Below the pieces are notes generated by a model that worked only from the letters and a program-made list of their open reading frames with translations, made no database searches and was not told the DNA's origin. A DNA stretch of 64,000 nucleotides, from positions 1 through 64,000 of the forward strand of contig DATIWF010000015.1 of NCBI GenBank assembly GCA_035519535.1. The letters are read 5' to 3'. The stretch is from DATEGZ01 sp035519535. GTDB taxonomy: Bacteria > Acidobacteriota > Vicinamibacteria > Vicinamibacterales > SCN-69-37. How positions within the stretch are numbered: the stretch's first letter is position 1; each line of letters starts with the position of its first letter. Shown piece by piece: positions 37,428-45,316 of the stretch. Both the position numbers and the translations under genes were made by a program.

Positions 37428-39159
37428 CGGTCGGCGCGATGCCGGGGCGCGCGGAGCCACGCGTCGCGCCGGGCCCGCGCAGGACCTGCCCGGGCCGCTC
37501 GGCGGTGATCTTGCCGTCGGCGACCACCGCGCGGCCGTTGACGAGCACCCACCTGAGGCCGACCGCGTAGTGGGTGGGATCTTCGAACGTCGCGACGTCG
37601 CGGATCGTCGCCGGGTCGAACGCGACGATGTCGGCCGCGAAGCCGGGGCGCAGGATGCCGCGGTCGGTGAGGCCGACGCGGATGGCCGCGCGCGACGTCA
37701 TCTTGCGGATCGCCTCCTCGAGTGTGAGGAGGTGCTCGTCGCGCACGTAGTGGCCGAGGATGCGCGGAAACGATCCCCACGCCCGCGGATGCGAGCGCGA
37801 CTCGGACAGCGGGCCGTCCTCGGCGCGCGCGCCGGCGTCGGTGCCGACGCTGACGAGGGGATCGGCCAGCGCCAGGCGAACGTCCGCCTCGGTCATGATC
37901 GAGATGATCACGCCTGACTGCGCGCGGTCGGCGATGACGAAGTCCATCACGACGTCGCGCGGGTCCTTGCCCAGCTCCCGCCCGATCTCCGTCATCGTCT
38001 TGCCCTCGTACTTGCGGAGGTCGGCGTTTTCGACTTCGGCGAGCATCACGCCGTCGCCGCCGCCCGAGCCGTACCACTGGTTCTCCCACGTGGTGGCCGT
38101 CGCGTCGGCCATGTCGGCCTTGGCCTTCGCGCGCTGGGCGGGATCTTTCAGCCGCGCGATCATCTTGTCGATGCCGCCCTCGCGGACCCAGAGCGGCAGG
38201 CAGGCGTCGAGGCCGTTGGCGGCGCGCGTGTAGGGATACTGGTTCGCCGTGATGTCGAGGCCGCGCGCGCGGGCCGCGTGAATGCGGGCGAGCACCTCCG
38301 GCATCTTGCCGAAGTTCGCCTGGTAGGCGGTCTTGAGATGGAAGATCTCCGCGGGGATCTTCGCGCGCTCCGCGATCGCGAACACCTCGTCGAGCGACTC
38401 GAAGATCTGGCCGCTCTCCGATCGCTGGTGCGTGATGTAGATGCCGCCGTAGCTCGCGGCGACCTTCGCGAGCTCGACGATCTCGTCCGTCGACGCGAAG
38501 CGATCCGGCACGTACTGGAGCGACGTACTCAAGCCGAGCGCGCCCTCGCGCATGGCCTGCGCGACGAGATCTTTCATGCGCGCGAGCTCGTCGGGCGTAG
38601 CCGCGCGCTCCGCGCGGCCGATCACGTAGTCGCGCACGCCGCCAGCGCCTACGAACGTCCCGAGGTTGATCGCCGGATGCGTGCGCGTCTCCAGCCGCGT
38701 GAAGTACTCGCCCAGCGTCCGCCAGTCGGCGATGACCCGGTAGCGCGCGAACGTCTCCTTGGAATCGGCGAGCATCCGGTCGTTCACGGGGCCGATCGAC
38801 GAACCTTCGCCCGTGATCTCCGTCGTGACGCCCTGCATGATCTTGCTGGCCGCGCGGTTGTCCACGAGCACGTTGAACTCGGACTGGCCCAGCATGTCGA
38901 TGAAGCCCGGCGCCACGACCAGGCCTGTGGCGTCGATGCGCGTCCGCGCCGTGGCGGCGTGTAAATCGCCGATGGCGGCGATCCGGCCTCCGGTCACGCC
39001 GACGTCGCCGCGCCACCAGGGGGCGCCGGTGCCGTCGACAACCCGGCCGCCGGCCAGGATCACGTCATAGACCGGACCTTGGGCCCGGGCCACCAGGCCG
39101 GCGCCGACCATTCCGGCCGCGAAACACGTCAAAGTGAATAGACGGGGGAGGGAGGGCAC
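37414..39159 (-). CDS. N-acyl-D-amino-acid deacylase-like amidohydrolase, exported
   Basis: A 581-residue amidohydrolase-superfamily protein with a signal peptide (LFTLTCFAAGMVGAGLVARA). It has the N-terminal beta-sandwich (VYDVILAGGRVVDGTGAPWW), GLVVAPGFIDMLGQSEF, YITHQRSESG, EIFHLKTAYQ, and DPLVSVGTDAGARAEDG. The D-aminoacylase-type histidines at THQRSE and FHLK and the Asp in GTDA are kept. The usual HxH after PGFID is replaced by MLGQ, and the GNCG cysteine position reads GEG. So it may be mononuclear, or have a Glu ligand and another substrate. It is probably co-transcribed with the WYL gene. Confidence 0.85.
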   Translation of the reverse strand: MPSLPRLFTLTCFAAGMVGAGLVARAQGPVYDVILAGGRVVDGTGAPWWRGDVGVTGGRIAAIGDLHAATARTRIDATGLVVAPGFIDMLGQSEFNVLVDNRAASKIMQGVTTEITGEGSSIGPVNDRMLADSKETFARYRVIADWRTLGEYFTRLETRTHPAINLGTFVGAGGVRDYVIGRAERAATPDELARMKDLVAQAMREGALGLSTSLQYVPDRFASTDEIVELAKVAASYGGIYITHQRSESGQIFESLDEVFAIAERAKIPAEIFHLKTAYQANFGKMPEVLARIHAARARGLDITANQYPYTRAANGLDACLPLWVREGGIDKMIARLKDPAQRAKAKADMADATATTWENQWYGSGGGDGVMLAEVENADLRKYEGKTMTEIGRELGKDPRDVVMDFVIADRAQSGVIISIMTEADVRLALADPLVSVGTDAGARAEDGPLSESRSHPRAWGSFPRILGHYVRDEHLLTLEEAIRKMTSRAAIRVGLTDRGILRPGFAADIVAFDPATIRDVATFEDPTHYAVGLRWVLVNGRAVVADGKITAERPGQVLRGPGATRGSARPGIAPTDAKR

Positions 39160-39244
39160 AGTTCTTGAATGATACAGGCCTGTGATGCGGTCTGACCCGG
39201 ATTGTCACACACGCCCGGTAGGCTCCGTGGTGAAGGAGATGACC

Positions 39245-39442
39245 ATGAATCGCTTCGACGGCACGGCCGCTCGCCAGCTCCTGCTCGTGGACGAACGCGA
39301 CACGCCCATCCGGTGGGGGGAAGCGCCCCGCAAGGCGCAGCCGTCACTGCGGCTGCTGCAGCGGGACGTCTATGTCGAGCTCGCGAAACGCCGGCGCCGG
39401 GCGCAGATCAACGCGCGCCACCTCGTGGACAGCGACGAGTAG
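39245..39442 (+). CDS. Small conserved-looking hypothetical protein
   Basis: A 65-residue protein with a strong ribosome site (GAAGGAG 7 nt before ATG 39245). It is soluble and charged: MNRFDGTAARQLLLVDERDT, then a basic helix VYVELAKRRRRAQINARHLV and an acidic end. No family is recognised. It is divergent from the amidohydrolase gene and convergent with the SDR gene (6 nt apart). Confidence 0.6.
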   Translation: MNRFDGTAARQLLLVDERDTPIRWGEAPRKAQPSLRLLQRDVYVELAKRRRRAQINARHLVDSDE

Positions 39443-39448
39443 CGTGCG

Positions 39449-40222
39449 CTAGGAGCCCCGCACTCGACCGTGCAGCCACTTGATCACGCCAAGCACGGCC
39501 CGGGTCGGCGAAATACGCACGATCCACGCGCCGACGCGGTTGGCGGCACCGGGTACGACTACGCGGCGGCCGCGAAATAATCCCCGGACCCCGGCCTGCG
39601 CGACGGCCCCGGCGTCCATCAGCCCCACTTCGAGCAGCCGTAACCCCTGCTGACCGGCCCGCGACTGGAAGCCGGTGCGCGTCGGCCCAGGACAGAGACA
39701 CGTGACCGTCACGCCCGATCCGCGCAGCTCCTCCCACAGCGCCTCCGAGAACGACAGCACATACGCTTTGGTGGCGTAGTAGACCGCCATCAGCGGACCC
39801 GGCTGAAACGCCGCCGTGGACGCGACGTTCAGGATCTTGCCCTTCGCGGCGAGGAGATCGGGCAGGAGCCGCTTGGTGAGCTCGGTGAGCGTTTCGACGT
39901 TGAGGCGGATCTCGTCGATCTCGGTGGCGAGGTCGGTGTCCGCGAACGGACCGAACGTCGCGAAGCCGGCGTTGTTGACCAGGACATCGACGCGCCCGAT
40001 CGCGCGCAATTGATCGACGACGCGCGCGGCGCTGCCTGGAGCGGCGAGGTCCGCGGCGACGATGTGTGTCTGCACACCCTGGGTGCGCGCGAGCTCGTCG
40101 GCCAGCCTCCTGAGCTTGTCCGCCGATCGCGCGACGAGCACGAGGTCGCTCTTGCGCCGCGCGAGCTCGCGGGCAATCGCCTCGCCAATGCCGCCCGATG
40201 CGCCCGTGACGACCGTCAACAT
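39449..40222 (-). CDS. SDR-family oxidoreductase
   Basis: A 257-residue classical short-chain dehydrogenase. The NAD(P)-binding TGASGGIGEAIAREL comes first, then VNNAGFATFG. The catalytic Ser lies in LNVASTAAFQ and the YxxxK motif in YYATKAYVLSFSEAL. PGPTRTGF follows the active site as in YqjQ/DltE-like members. The C-terminal tail is basic (IKWLHGRVRGS), perhaps membrane-associating. The substrate is unknown; the neighbouring acyl-activating fusion hints at lipid-linked chemistry, but this is inference. Confidence 0.9.
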   Translation of the reverse strand: MLTVVTGASGGIGEAIARELARRKSDLVLVARSADKLRRLADELARTQGVQTHIVAADLAAPGSAARVVDQLRAIGRVDVLVNNAGFATFGPFADTDLATEIDEIRLNVETLTELTKRLLPDLLAAKGKILNVASTAAFQPGPLMAVYYATKAYVLSFSEALWEELRGSGVTVTCLCPGPTRTGFQSRAGQQGLRLLEVGLMDAGAVAQAGVRGLFRGRRVVVPGAANRVGAWIVRISPTRAVLGVIKWLHGRVRGS

Positions 40223-40322
40223 GCTGGAGTCCGTGTCCGCCTCTCGATGAGGGTACTGCTTCGAGCGAGCGCCGGGGGTCAGGGCCGACTGAGGCTAATC
40301 GGGGCCAGTCCCTTTCTCATCT

Positions 40323-43100
40323 TCAGGGCTTTGCCTTCTGCCCTTTGCCCTCTGCCTTCTGCCCTTTGGCTTCTGCTCTGATTTCTTCGAGCATCTTCCC
40401 AACTGCCTCTCGCAGCGCCCGCGTCCCTTCAGCATACTCGCCGCGCGCGACCCGGATCGGCGCGCCGAACACGAGCGTGACGGGACGCGCGCGCCACGGC
40501 AGCAGGCCGCGCCAGTTGAATGGGCGGCCGCGCGGCCAGAGGTCGAACAGCCCGTCGAGCGCGACCGGCACGATCGGGGCGTCGAGGTGCGATGAGAGGA
40601 TGGCGGCGCCCTTGCGGAAGGTCTTCACGTCGCCGTCGATCGACCGCTCGCCCTCGGGAAACAGAATCAGTACTTTCTTCAGGCGCAGGCCGGCGGCGCC
40701 GGCCTGCATCGCGGTCACCAGGTTCGCGTCGGGATCGACGGGCACGATGTTGATCGTGCGCGCGAGCCAGGCCGTGAACGGCGTGTCGAAGTATTCGGCC
40801 GCGCCCACGAAGAACAGCGCCTTCAGCGTGCGGAAGGGCAGCGCCATGGCCAGGACGAACCCGTCGAGATAGGCCTGGTGGTTGGGGCTGATGATGAACG
40901 GCCCGCGCTCGGGCAGGTGCTCCTGGCCGCGCGCGCGAACGCGCAGCAGCCCGCGCGCCAGGAGGCCGAGGCCGGCGAGCAGCACGTACACGACGGCCGC
41001 GCGGACGGTCTTGCGGCGCGCGAGGTTCTCCGCAAGCGCGCGGTCGGGCGGCTGGCCGAGCAGGGCCTCCCACGGCAGGCCGCCTCGTTCCGCGCCATCG
41101 TCGTCGGCCGCGCCCTCGTCGCGCGGCGCCGCGAGAACGGCCTCGATGAGCTGCCGGACCGTGAAGATGGTCGCGCGGACGTCAGCCGGGACGCGCGTGC
41201 CCTGCGCGCGCTCGAGCGCGGTGAGCAGCTCGACGCGCTCCATCGAGTCGAGGCCCAGGTCGAGCTCGAGATTCGCCTCGGGCGGAATCGTGGCGCGGCC
41301 GAGACGAGCCGAGACGACGGCCGCCAGACGCGCGTGGTCCGGCGAGTCCAGCCACGCGCGCTCGGCCGGCGACAGGGCGCGCTCGTGCGCGGGCGCCGCG
41401 CTCGCACGTTCGCGCACCCCGCGCTCGATCGCCGGTCGCTTCAGCTTGCCCGTCGTGGTCCGCGGCAGCGGCTCGAGCCAGATGTCGTAGCTCAGGATGC
41501 GCTTGTGCGCCGGGAGCTGCACGGACAGCGTCTCGAGCTCGAACCGGATGAGCTCGCGCACGTTGACGACGCCGCGCCCGCGAAGCCCCTGGTCGTCGGG
41601 CACGACGACCGCGTGTAGTCGCTCCGCCGCGGGCTCGCCCGGGCGCGACAGGCCCAGCACGCACAGCTCCTTGATGAACGGCGACTGCCGGTAGTGCGCC
41701 TCGATCTCCTCCGGGTAGAGATTCTTCCCGGATGCCAGGACAATGATCTCTTTCGATCGGCCGGTGATGTAGAGGCGTCCCTGACCATCGAGCCGGCCAA
41801 GGTCGCCCGTGTGCAGCCAGCCGTCCCGGATCGCGTCGGCCGTTGCATCGGTCCGGCCGAAATAGCCGCGCATGATCACCGGCCCGCGGATGAGGATTTC
41901 GCCGTCGGCGTCCTCATCGTCGGCGGGTCCGGCGGCGCGCGCGGCGATGCGAATCTCCACGCCGGGCAGCGCCTGGCCGACCGACGTGGTGAAGCGATCG
42001 CCCGGCCGGACGATCGTGGCGGCGCCCGACGTTTCAGTCAGGCCGTAGGCGTTGAGCAGGGTGAGCCCCATCCCGTAGAGATCGCGCGCGATGGCTGGAT
42101 CGAACTTCGACCCGCCGGTCACGAGCAGGCGCATCTTCGCGCCGAACACCCGGTGCACCCGCCCGAACGCGTAGCGGCCCGCGTTGACGCGGAGGCGATC
42201 GCGCAGCCAGACGTTCGTGGCGATGAGCGATCGAAACAGCGCGCGTCGTACTGGGCCACCTTTCGCGACCTCGGACAGGACGCGCTGGTGGATCAGATAG
42301 AAGAACTGTGGCACGCACGCGAACAGCGTGATCCCCCTCGACGCCAGCGCCTCCAGCAGCGTCGTCGAGCTCACGGTCTCGAGGAAGACGACGCGCGCGC
42401 CGACGGAGAGCGGCAGGAGCAGATTCGCCATCTGCGCGAGTGCGTGGAAGAGCGGCAGCACGCCGAGCACCGCGTCCGACTCGTCAGCCGAGACGACCGA
42501 GAAGGCCGCGAGGCGTTCCGCATCGAGGTTGGCGTGGGTCAGCACGACTCCCTTGGGATCCGCCGTGGTGCCGGACGTGTACAGGAGGACGGCCGCGTGC
42601 GTGGGCGCCACGTCGGCAATCGGCGGTGCAGCGCCCGCCGCCGCGAACTCGCCGGCATCGGCGATGCCGGCGGCGTGACCGGTGAGGAGGACGAGGCGAG
42701 GCGCCACCCCCTGGATGGCTCCGTAGGCTCCCCTGGCCGTCTCGAGGTACTTCGGCGTCGTGAACAGCACCCGCGCGCCGCTGTTCTCGAGGATCGTGCG
42801 CACCTGCGCGGGCTTGTAGGCGGTGTCGAGCGGCACGGCCGTGGCGCCGATCCAGAGCGCGCCGAGGTACGCCGCGATCCAGCCGGCGTCGTTGTCGGCC
42901 AGGATGGCGGTCCGGTCGCCGGCCTGCACGCCGGCGGCGGTGAGCCAGGCGGCGGCATGGGCGGCCCGATCCATCAGGGCGGCATACGACGTCGCGTCGA
43001 TGCCTGCCCCGTGTACGTGCTCGATGGCTGGGCGGTCCGGGAACCGCGCTGCGGTGTCCGCGATTCTGGCGCAGAAGTTGTGCACCGGCGAGCCGATCAT
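40323..43100 (-). CDS. Acyl-activating enzyme - ACP - acyltransferase (PlsC) fusion
   Basis: A 925-residue, three-module protein. Residues 1 to about 560 are an AMP-forming acyl-CoA/ACP synthetase (LLYTSGTTADPKGVVLTHAN, AYGLTETSGA, DGWLHTGDLGRLD). Residues about 590-670 are an acyl carrier domain with the phosphopantetheine serine in DLGLDSMERVEL. Residues about 700-900 are a 1-acylglycerol-3-phosphate acyltransferase with NHQAYLD (HX4D) and FPEGERSIDGD. It would load a fatty acid on its own carrier and transfer it to a lysolipid. The C-terminal tail (KGQKAEGKGQKAKP) is encoded by a heptanucleotide repeat, so the real end may be variable. Confidence 0.9.
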   Translation of the reverse strand: MIGSPVHNFCARIADTAARFPDRPAIEHVHGAGIDATSYAALMDRAAHAAAWLTAAGVQAGDRTAILADNDAGWIAAYLGALWIGATAVPLDTAYKPAQVRTILENSGARVLFTTPKYLETARGAYGAIQGVAPRLVLLTGHAAGIADAGEFAAAGAAPPIADVAPTHAAVLLYTSGTTADPKGVVLTHANLDAERLAAFSVVSADESDAVLGVLPLFHALAQMANLLLPLSVGARVVFLETVSSTTLLEALASRGITLFACVPQFFYLIHQRVLSEVAKGGPVRRALFRSLIATNVWLRDRLRVNAGRYAFGRVHRVFGAKMRLLVTGGSKFDPAIARDLYGMGLTLLNAYGLTETSGAATIVRPGDRFTTSVGQALPGVEIRIAARAAGPADDEDADGEILIRGPVIMRGYFGRTDATADAIRDGWLHTGDLGRLDGQGRLYITGRSKEIIVLASGKNLYPEEIEAHYRQSPFIKELCVLGLSRPGEPAAERLHAVVVPDDQGLRGRGVVNVRELIRFELETLSVQLPAHKRILSYDIWLEPLPRTTTGKLKRPAIERGVRERASAAPAHERALSPAERAWLDSPDHARLAAVVSARLGRATIPPEANLELDLGLDSMERVELLTALERAQGTRVPADVRATIFTVRQLIEAVLAAPRDEGAADDDGAERGGLPWEALLGQPPDRALAENLARRKTVRAAVVYVLLAGLGLLARGLLRVRARGQEHLPERGPFIISPNHQAYLDGFVLAMALPFRTLKALFFVGAAEYFDTPFTAWLARTINIVPVDPDANLVTAMQAGAAGLRLKKVLILFPEGERSIDGDVKTFRKGAAILSSHLDAPIVPVALDGLFDLWPRGRPFNWRGLLPWRARPVTLVFGAPIRVARGEYAEGTRALREAVGKMLEEIRAEAKGQKAEGKGQKAKP
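40332..40380. repeat. TGCCTTC heptanucleotide array inside the acyltransferase C-terminus (7 units)
   Basis: Seven in-phase heptamers (TGCCTTC, TGCCCTT, TGCCCTC, TGGCTTC, TGCTCTG) of the same family as 18192-18247. Because 21 nt is seven codons, the minus-strand reading gives a KGQKAEG-type heptapeptide repeat at the end of the protein. Confidence 0.85.
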
Positions 43101-43137
43101 ACGTTGCTGCTAGAATGGAGGCACCAAAGGAGTCCTA

Positions 43138-43692
43138 ATGCGTACGCTGCTGGTCGCTGCCGTGTGTGTGGGTGTCACGGCCGTTACCGCCGCCGGACAA
43201 CAGGCCCCCGTGGAACTCAAGATCGGCGACAAGGCCCCGGATTTCTCCCTGCCCGGTACGGACGGCAAGACGCACAAGCTGTCCGACTACAAGGGCAGGA
43301 CGGTGGTCCTCGCCTGGTTCCCGAAGGCGTTCACCGGTGGTTGAACGGCCGAGTGCAGGTCGCTCCGTGCGAGCGGCGACACGATCAAGAAGTTCGACGT
43401 GGCCTACTTCATGGTCAGCGTCGATACCCCGGAAGACAACAAGCGGTTTGCCGAGCAGGAAGGCGCCGACTTCCCGATGCTCTCCGATCCGGGCAAGGGC
43501 GTCGCGAACGCCTACGGCGTCCTGCCGCCGCCGAATCCCGATCGGCCCGACGCTCCGCAGTACGCGCGGCGCTGGATGTTCTTCATCGGACCGGACGGCA
43601 AGATCATCCACATCGAGAAGGCACAGCACACGGCGGACGCCGGGACGTTTCTCGCGGCGAAGCTCGAGGAGCTGGGCGTCAAGAAGAAGTAA
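43138..43692 (+). CDS. Peroxiredoxin with in-frame UGA, probable selenoprotein (Prx-like, Sec69)
   Basis: Codons 1-68 read a signal peptide and MRTLLVAAVCVGVTAVTAAG, then KIGDKAPDFSLPGTDGKTH and AWFPKAFTGG. TGA follows at 43342-43344, and the same frame continues TAECRSLRASGDTIKKFDV to DTPEDNKRFAEQEGADFPML and a stop at 43690. The UGA falls exactly where AhpC/TSA-type peroxiredoxins have the peroxidatic Cys (GGxTAEC), with a Cys four residues on. Continuous homology on both sides, with no frame change, argues for selenocysteine over a dead gene. Length is 184 residues, normal for the family. Exported thiol/selenol peroxidase. No Sec machinery genes lie in the window. Confidence 0.85.
43359..43380 (+). 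promoter_or_regulatory. Candidate bacterial SECIS hairpin
   Basis: Fifteen nt after the UGA, GTC-GCTC and GAGC-(GGC)-GAC can pair around a five-base loop CGTGC that includes GU, the element usually contacted by SelB. Spacing (apical stem 18 nt from the UGA) fits known bacterial SECIS positions. It is short and has a 3' bulge, so it needs folding and comparison. Confidence 0.45.
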
Positions 43693-43701
43693 CCCTGCTA
43701 G

Positions 43702-43764
43702 GTGCGGGGTGCTAGGTGCTACGTGCGGGGTGCTACGTGCGGGGTGCGAATGCCGCGTGCCGGG
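43702..43764. repeat. GTGCNNN heptanucleotide array (about 9 units)
   Basis: Tandem units GTGCGGG, GTGCTAG, GTGCTAC, GTGCGGG, GTGCTAC, GTGCGGG, GTGCGAA and a degenerate end, directly after the peroxiredoxin stop. A reversed set of the same heptamers lies 117 nt further on, so the two could pair. Confidence 0.8.
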
Positions 43765-43880
43765 GCGGTGCGTTTCCGCCCGCGGCGCGCCATCTCCGCT
43801 CAGCAGTGGGCCGCCTCGAATTGACACGCCGCACGCGTGAGCTGATCCGCAAGAGGCAGTGCGTCGTCGCACTCGCATTC

Positions 43881-43921
43881 GCACGTAGCACATAGCACCA
43901 GCACCGAGCACCAAGCATGCC
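43881..43921. repeat. Reversed GTGCNNN heptanucleotide array (6 units)
   Basis: Units GCACGTA, GCACATA, GCACCA, GCACCGA, GCACCAA and GCATGCC are the complement of the GTGCNNN family. They run up to 8 nt before the pdxH start. Confidence 0.75.
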
Positions 43922-43929
43922 GCAATGAA

Positions 43930-44523
43930 GTGCGATACGCTGATCGCGTGATCGATCCGATCGCGCGGTATCACGAGTGGTTCAAGGCGGCGTTGGCCGA
44001 GGGGCACGCGGATCCGAAGGCCGCGTGCCTGGCGACCGTCGATGCGCACGGGCATCCGTCCACACGCATGGTGCTCGTGCAGTATGCCGACCCGCGCGGA
44101 TTCACGTTCTTCACCAATCTCGGCAGCCGCAAGGCGCGCGAGCTCGACGCGCGGCGGGCGGCGTCGCTCTGCGTGTTCTGGCCGGAGATCGCGAAGCAAG
44201 TGCGGATCGACGGCCTGGTCGAGCGCGTGCCCGACGAGGAAGCCGATGCGTATTTTGCAACGCGTCCGCGCGACAGCCAGATTGGCGCGTGGGCATCGCG
44301 TCAGAGCGAGGAGCTGTCGTCGCGCGCCGAGCTCGAAGCGCGCGTGGCGGACGTCGAGCGGCACTTCGGACACGCCGTCGTGCCGCGTCCCCCGTTCTGG
44401 TCGGGCTATCGCCTGATTCCCGATCGGATCGAATTCTGGTCGGGCCGTCCGGGCCGGCTCCACGACCGCGATCTCTTCGAGCGCGACGGCGCCGCGTGGC
44501 GGCACCGCCTCCTGTATCCATGA
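43930..44523 (+). CDS. pdxH: Pyridoxamine/pyridoxine 5'-phosphate oxidase
   Basis: About 197 residues, a standard PdxH length. It has ACLATVDAHGHPSTRMVLVQ, FFTNLGSRKARELDARRAAS, PRDSQIGAWASRQSE, the family signature FWSGYRLIPDRIEFWSGRPG and the C-terminal RHRLLYP. It is an FMN enzyme that oxidises PNP/PMP to pyridoxal phosphate. GTG 43930 or GTG 43948 may be the start; no ATG fits. The stop overlaps the next start in ATGA. Confidence 0.94.
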   Translation: MRYADRVIDPIARYHEWFKAALAEGHADPKAACLATVDAHGHPSTRMVLVQYADPRGFTFFTNLGSRKARELDARRAASLCVFWPEIAKQVRIDGLVERVPDEEADAYFATRPRDSQIGAWASRQSEELSSRAELEARVADVERHFGHAVVPRPPFWSGYRLIPDRIEFWSGRPGRLHDRDLFERDGAAWRHRLLYP

Positions 44524-45305
44524 CGCCGGACCCCGACTCCAGACTGCGCGCCGCCGAAGGCGGCCTCCACGACCGCGTCCTCCTCGAGGGCCCGCACTCG
44601 CGGCTCCAGGAACTGCTGCTGCTGGCGCGCGCCGCGCGCGACTTCCTCCGGGGCTTTCGCGGGCTGCACTTCGTCGGTCCGTGCGTGACGATCTTCGGGT
44701 CGGCGCGCTTCGGCGAATCTCACCCGTACTACCCGATTGCCCGCGACCTCGGCCGCCGCGTGAGCCTGATGGGTTTTACCGTGATGACGGGCGGCGGGCC
44801 CGGTCTGATGGAAGCCGCGAATCGCGGCGCCAAGGACGCCGACGGGCTGTCCGTCGGCTGCAACATCGAGCTGCCGCACGAGCAGGAGCCCAACCCGTAC
44901 ATGGACCGGTGGATCACGTGCCGGTACTTCTTCGTGCGGAAAGTCCTGCTCTTCAAGTACTCGTACGCGTTCATCGGACTGCCGGGCGGACTCGGCACGC
45001 TCGACGAGCTGGCCGAAGCGCTCACGCTGATTCAGAACGGCAAGATTCAGGAGTTTCCCGTCGTGCTGATCGGCACGGCGTACTGGCAGCCGTTCATGAC
45101 GCTGCTGCGCGACATGGTGAGCCAGGGTGCGGTCGCGCCCTCGGATCTGGATCTCCTCAAGGTGACCGACGATCTCGACGAGGCGATGCGCCACCTGCAG
45201 ACGTACGCGGTGGACGCGTTCGGCCTCAAGCGCGTCCAGCGGCCCGCGTGGTGGCTGGGCGAGCGCGCGGTCAAGCGTACTCAGAAGGCCCCCGCGCGGA
45301 CCTGA
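44520..45305 (+). CDS. LOG-family (cytokinin riboside phosphoribohydrolase-like) protein
   Basis: A 261-residue Rossmann-like protein. VTIFGSARFGESHPYY, VMTGGGPGLMEAANRGAKDA, and the catalytic LPGGLGTLDELAEALTLIQN with PGGxGTxxE match LOG/TIGR00730 enzymes, which cleave ribose phosphate from N6-modified or plain nucleotide monophosphates. It is translationally coupled to pdxH by a 4-nt overlap, suggesting a metabolite-repair or salvage role. Confidence 0.9.
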   Translation: MTPDPDSRLRAAEGGLHDRVLLEGPHSRLQELLLLARAARDFLRGFRGLHFVGPCVTIFGSARFGESHPYYPIARDLGRRVSLMGFTVMTGGGPGLMEAANRGAKDADGLSVGCNIELPHEQEPNPYMDRWITCRYFFVRKVLLFKYSYAFIGLPGGLGTLDELAEALTLIQNGKIQEFPVVLIGTAYWQPFMTLLRDMVSQGAVAPSDLDLLKVTDDLDEAMRHLQTYAVDAFGLKRVQRPAWWLGERAVKRTQKAPART

Positions 45306-45316
45306 GGCGCCCTGCG

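Noticed and set aside
43138..43344. Truncated 68-residue peroxiredoxin or pseudogene ending at TGA
   Set aside because: The frame resumes without shift and the TGA is exactly at the catalytic Cys codon; random decay would rarely hit this codon alone.
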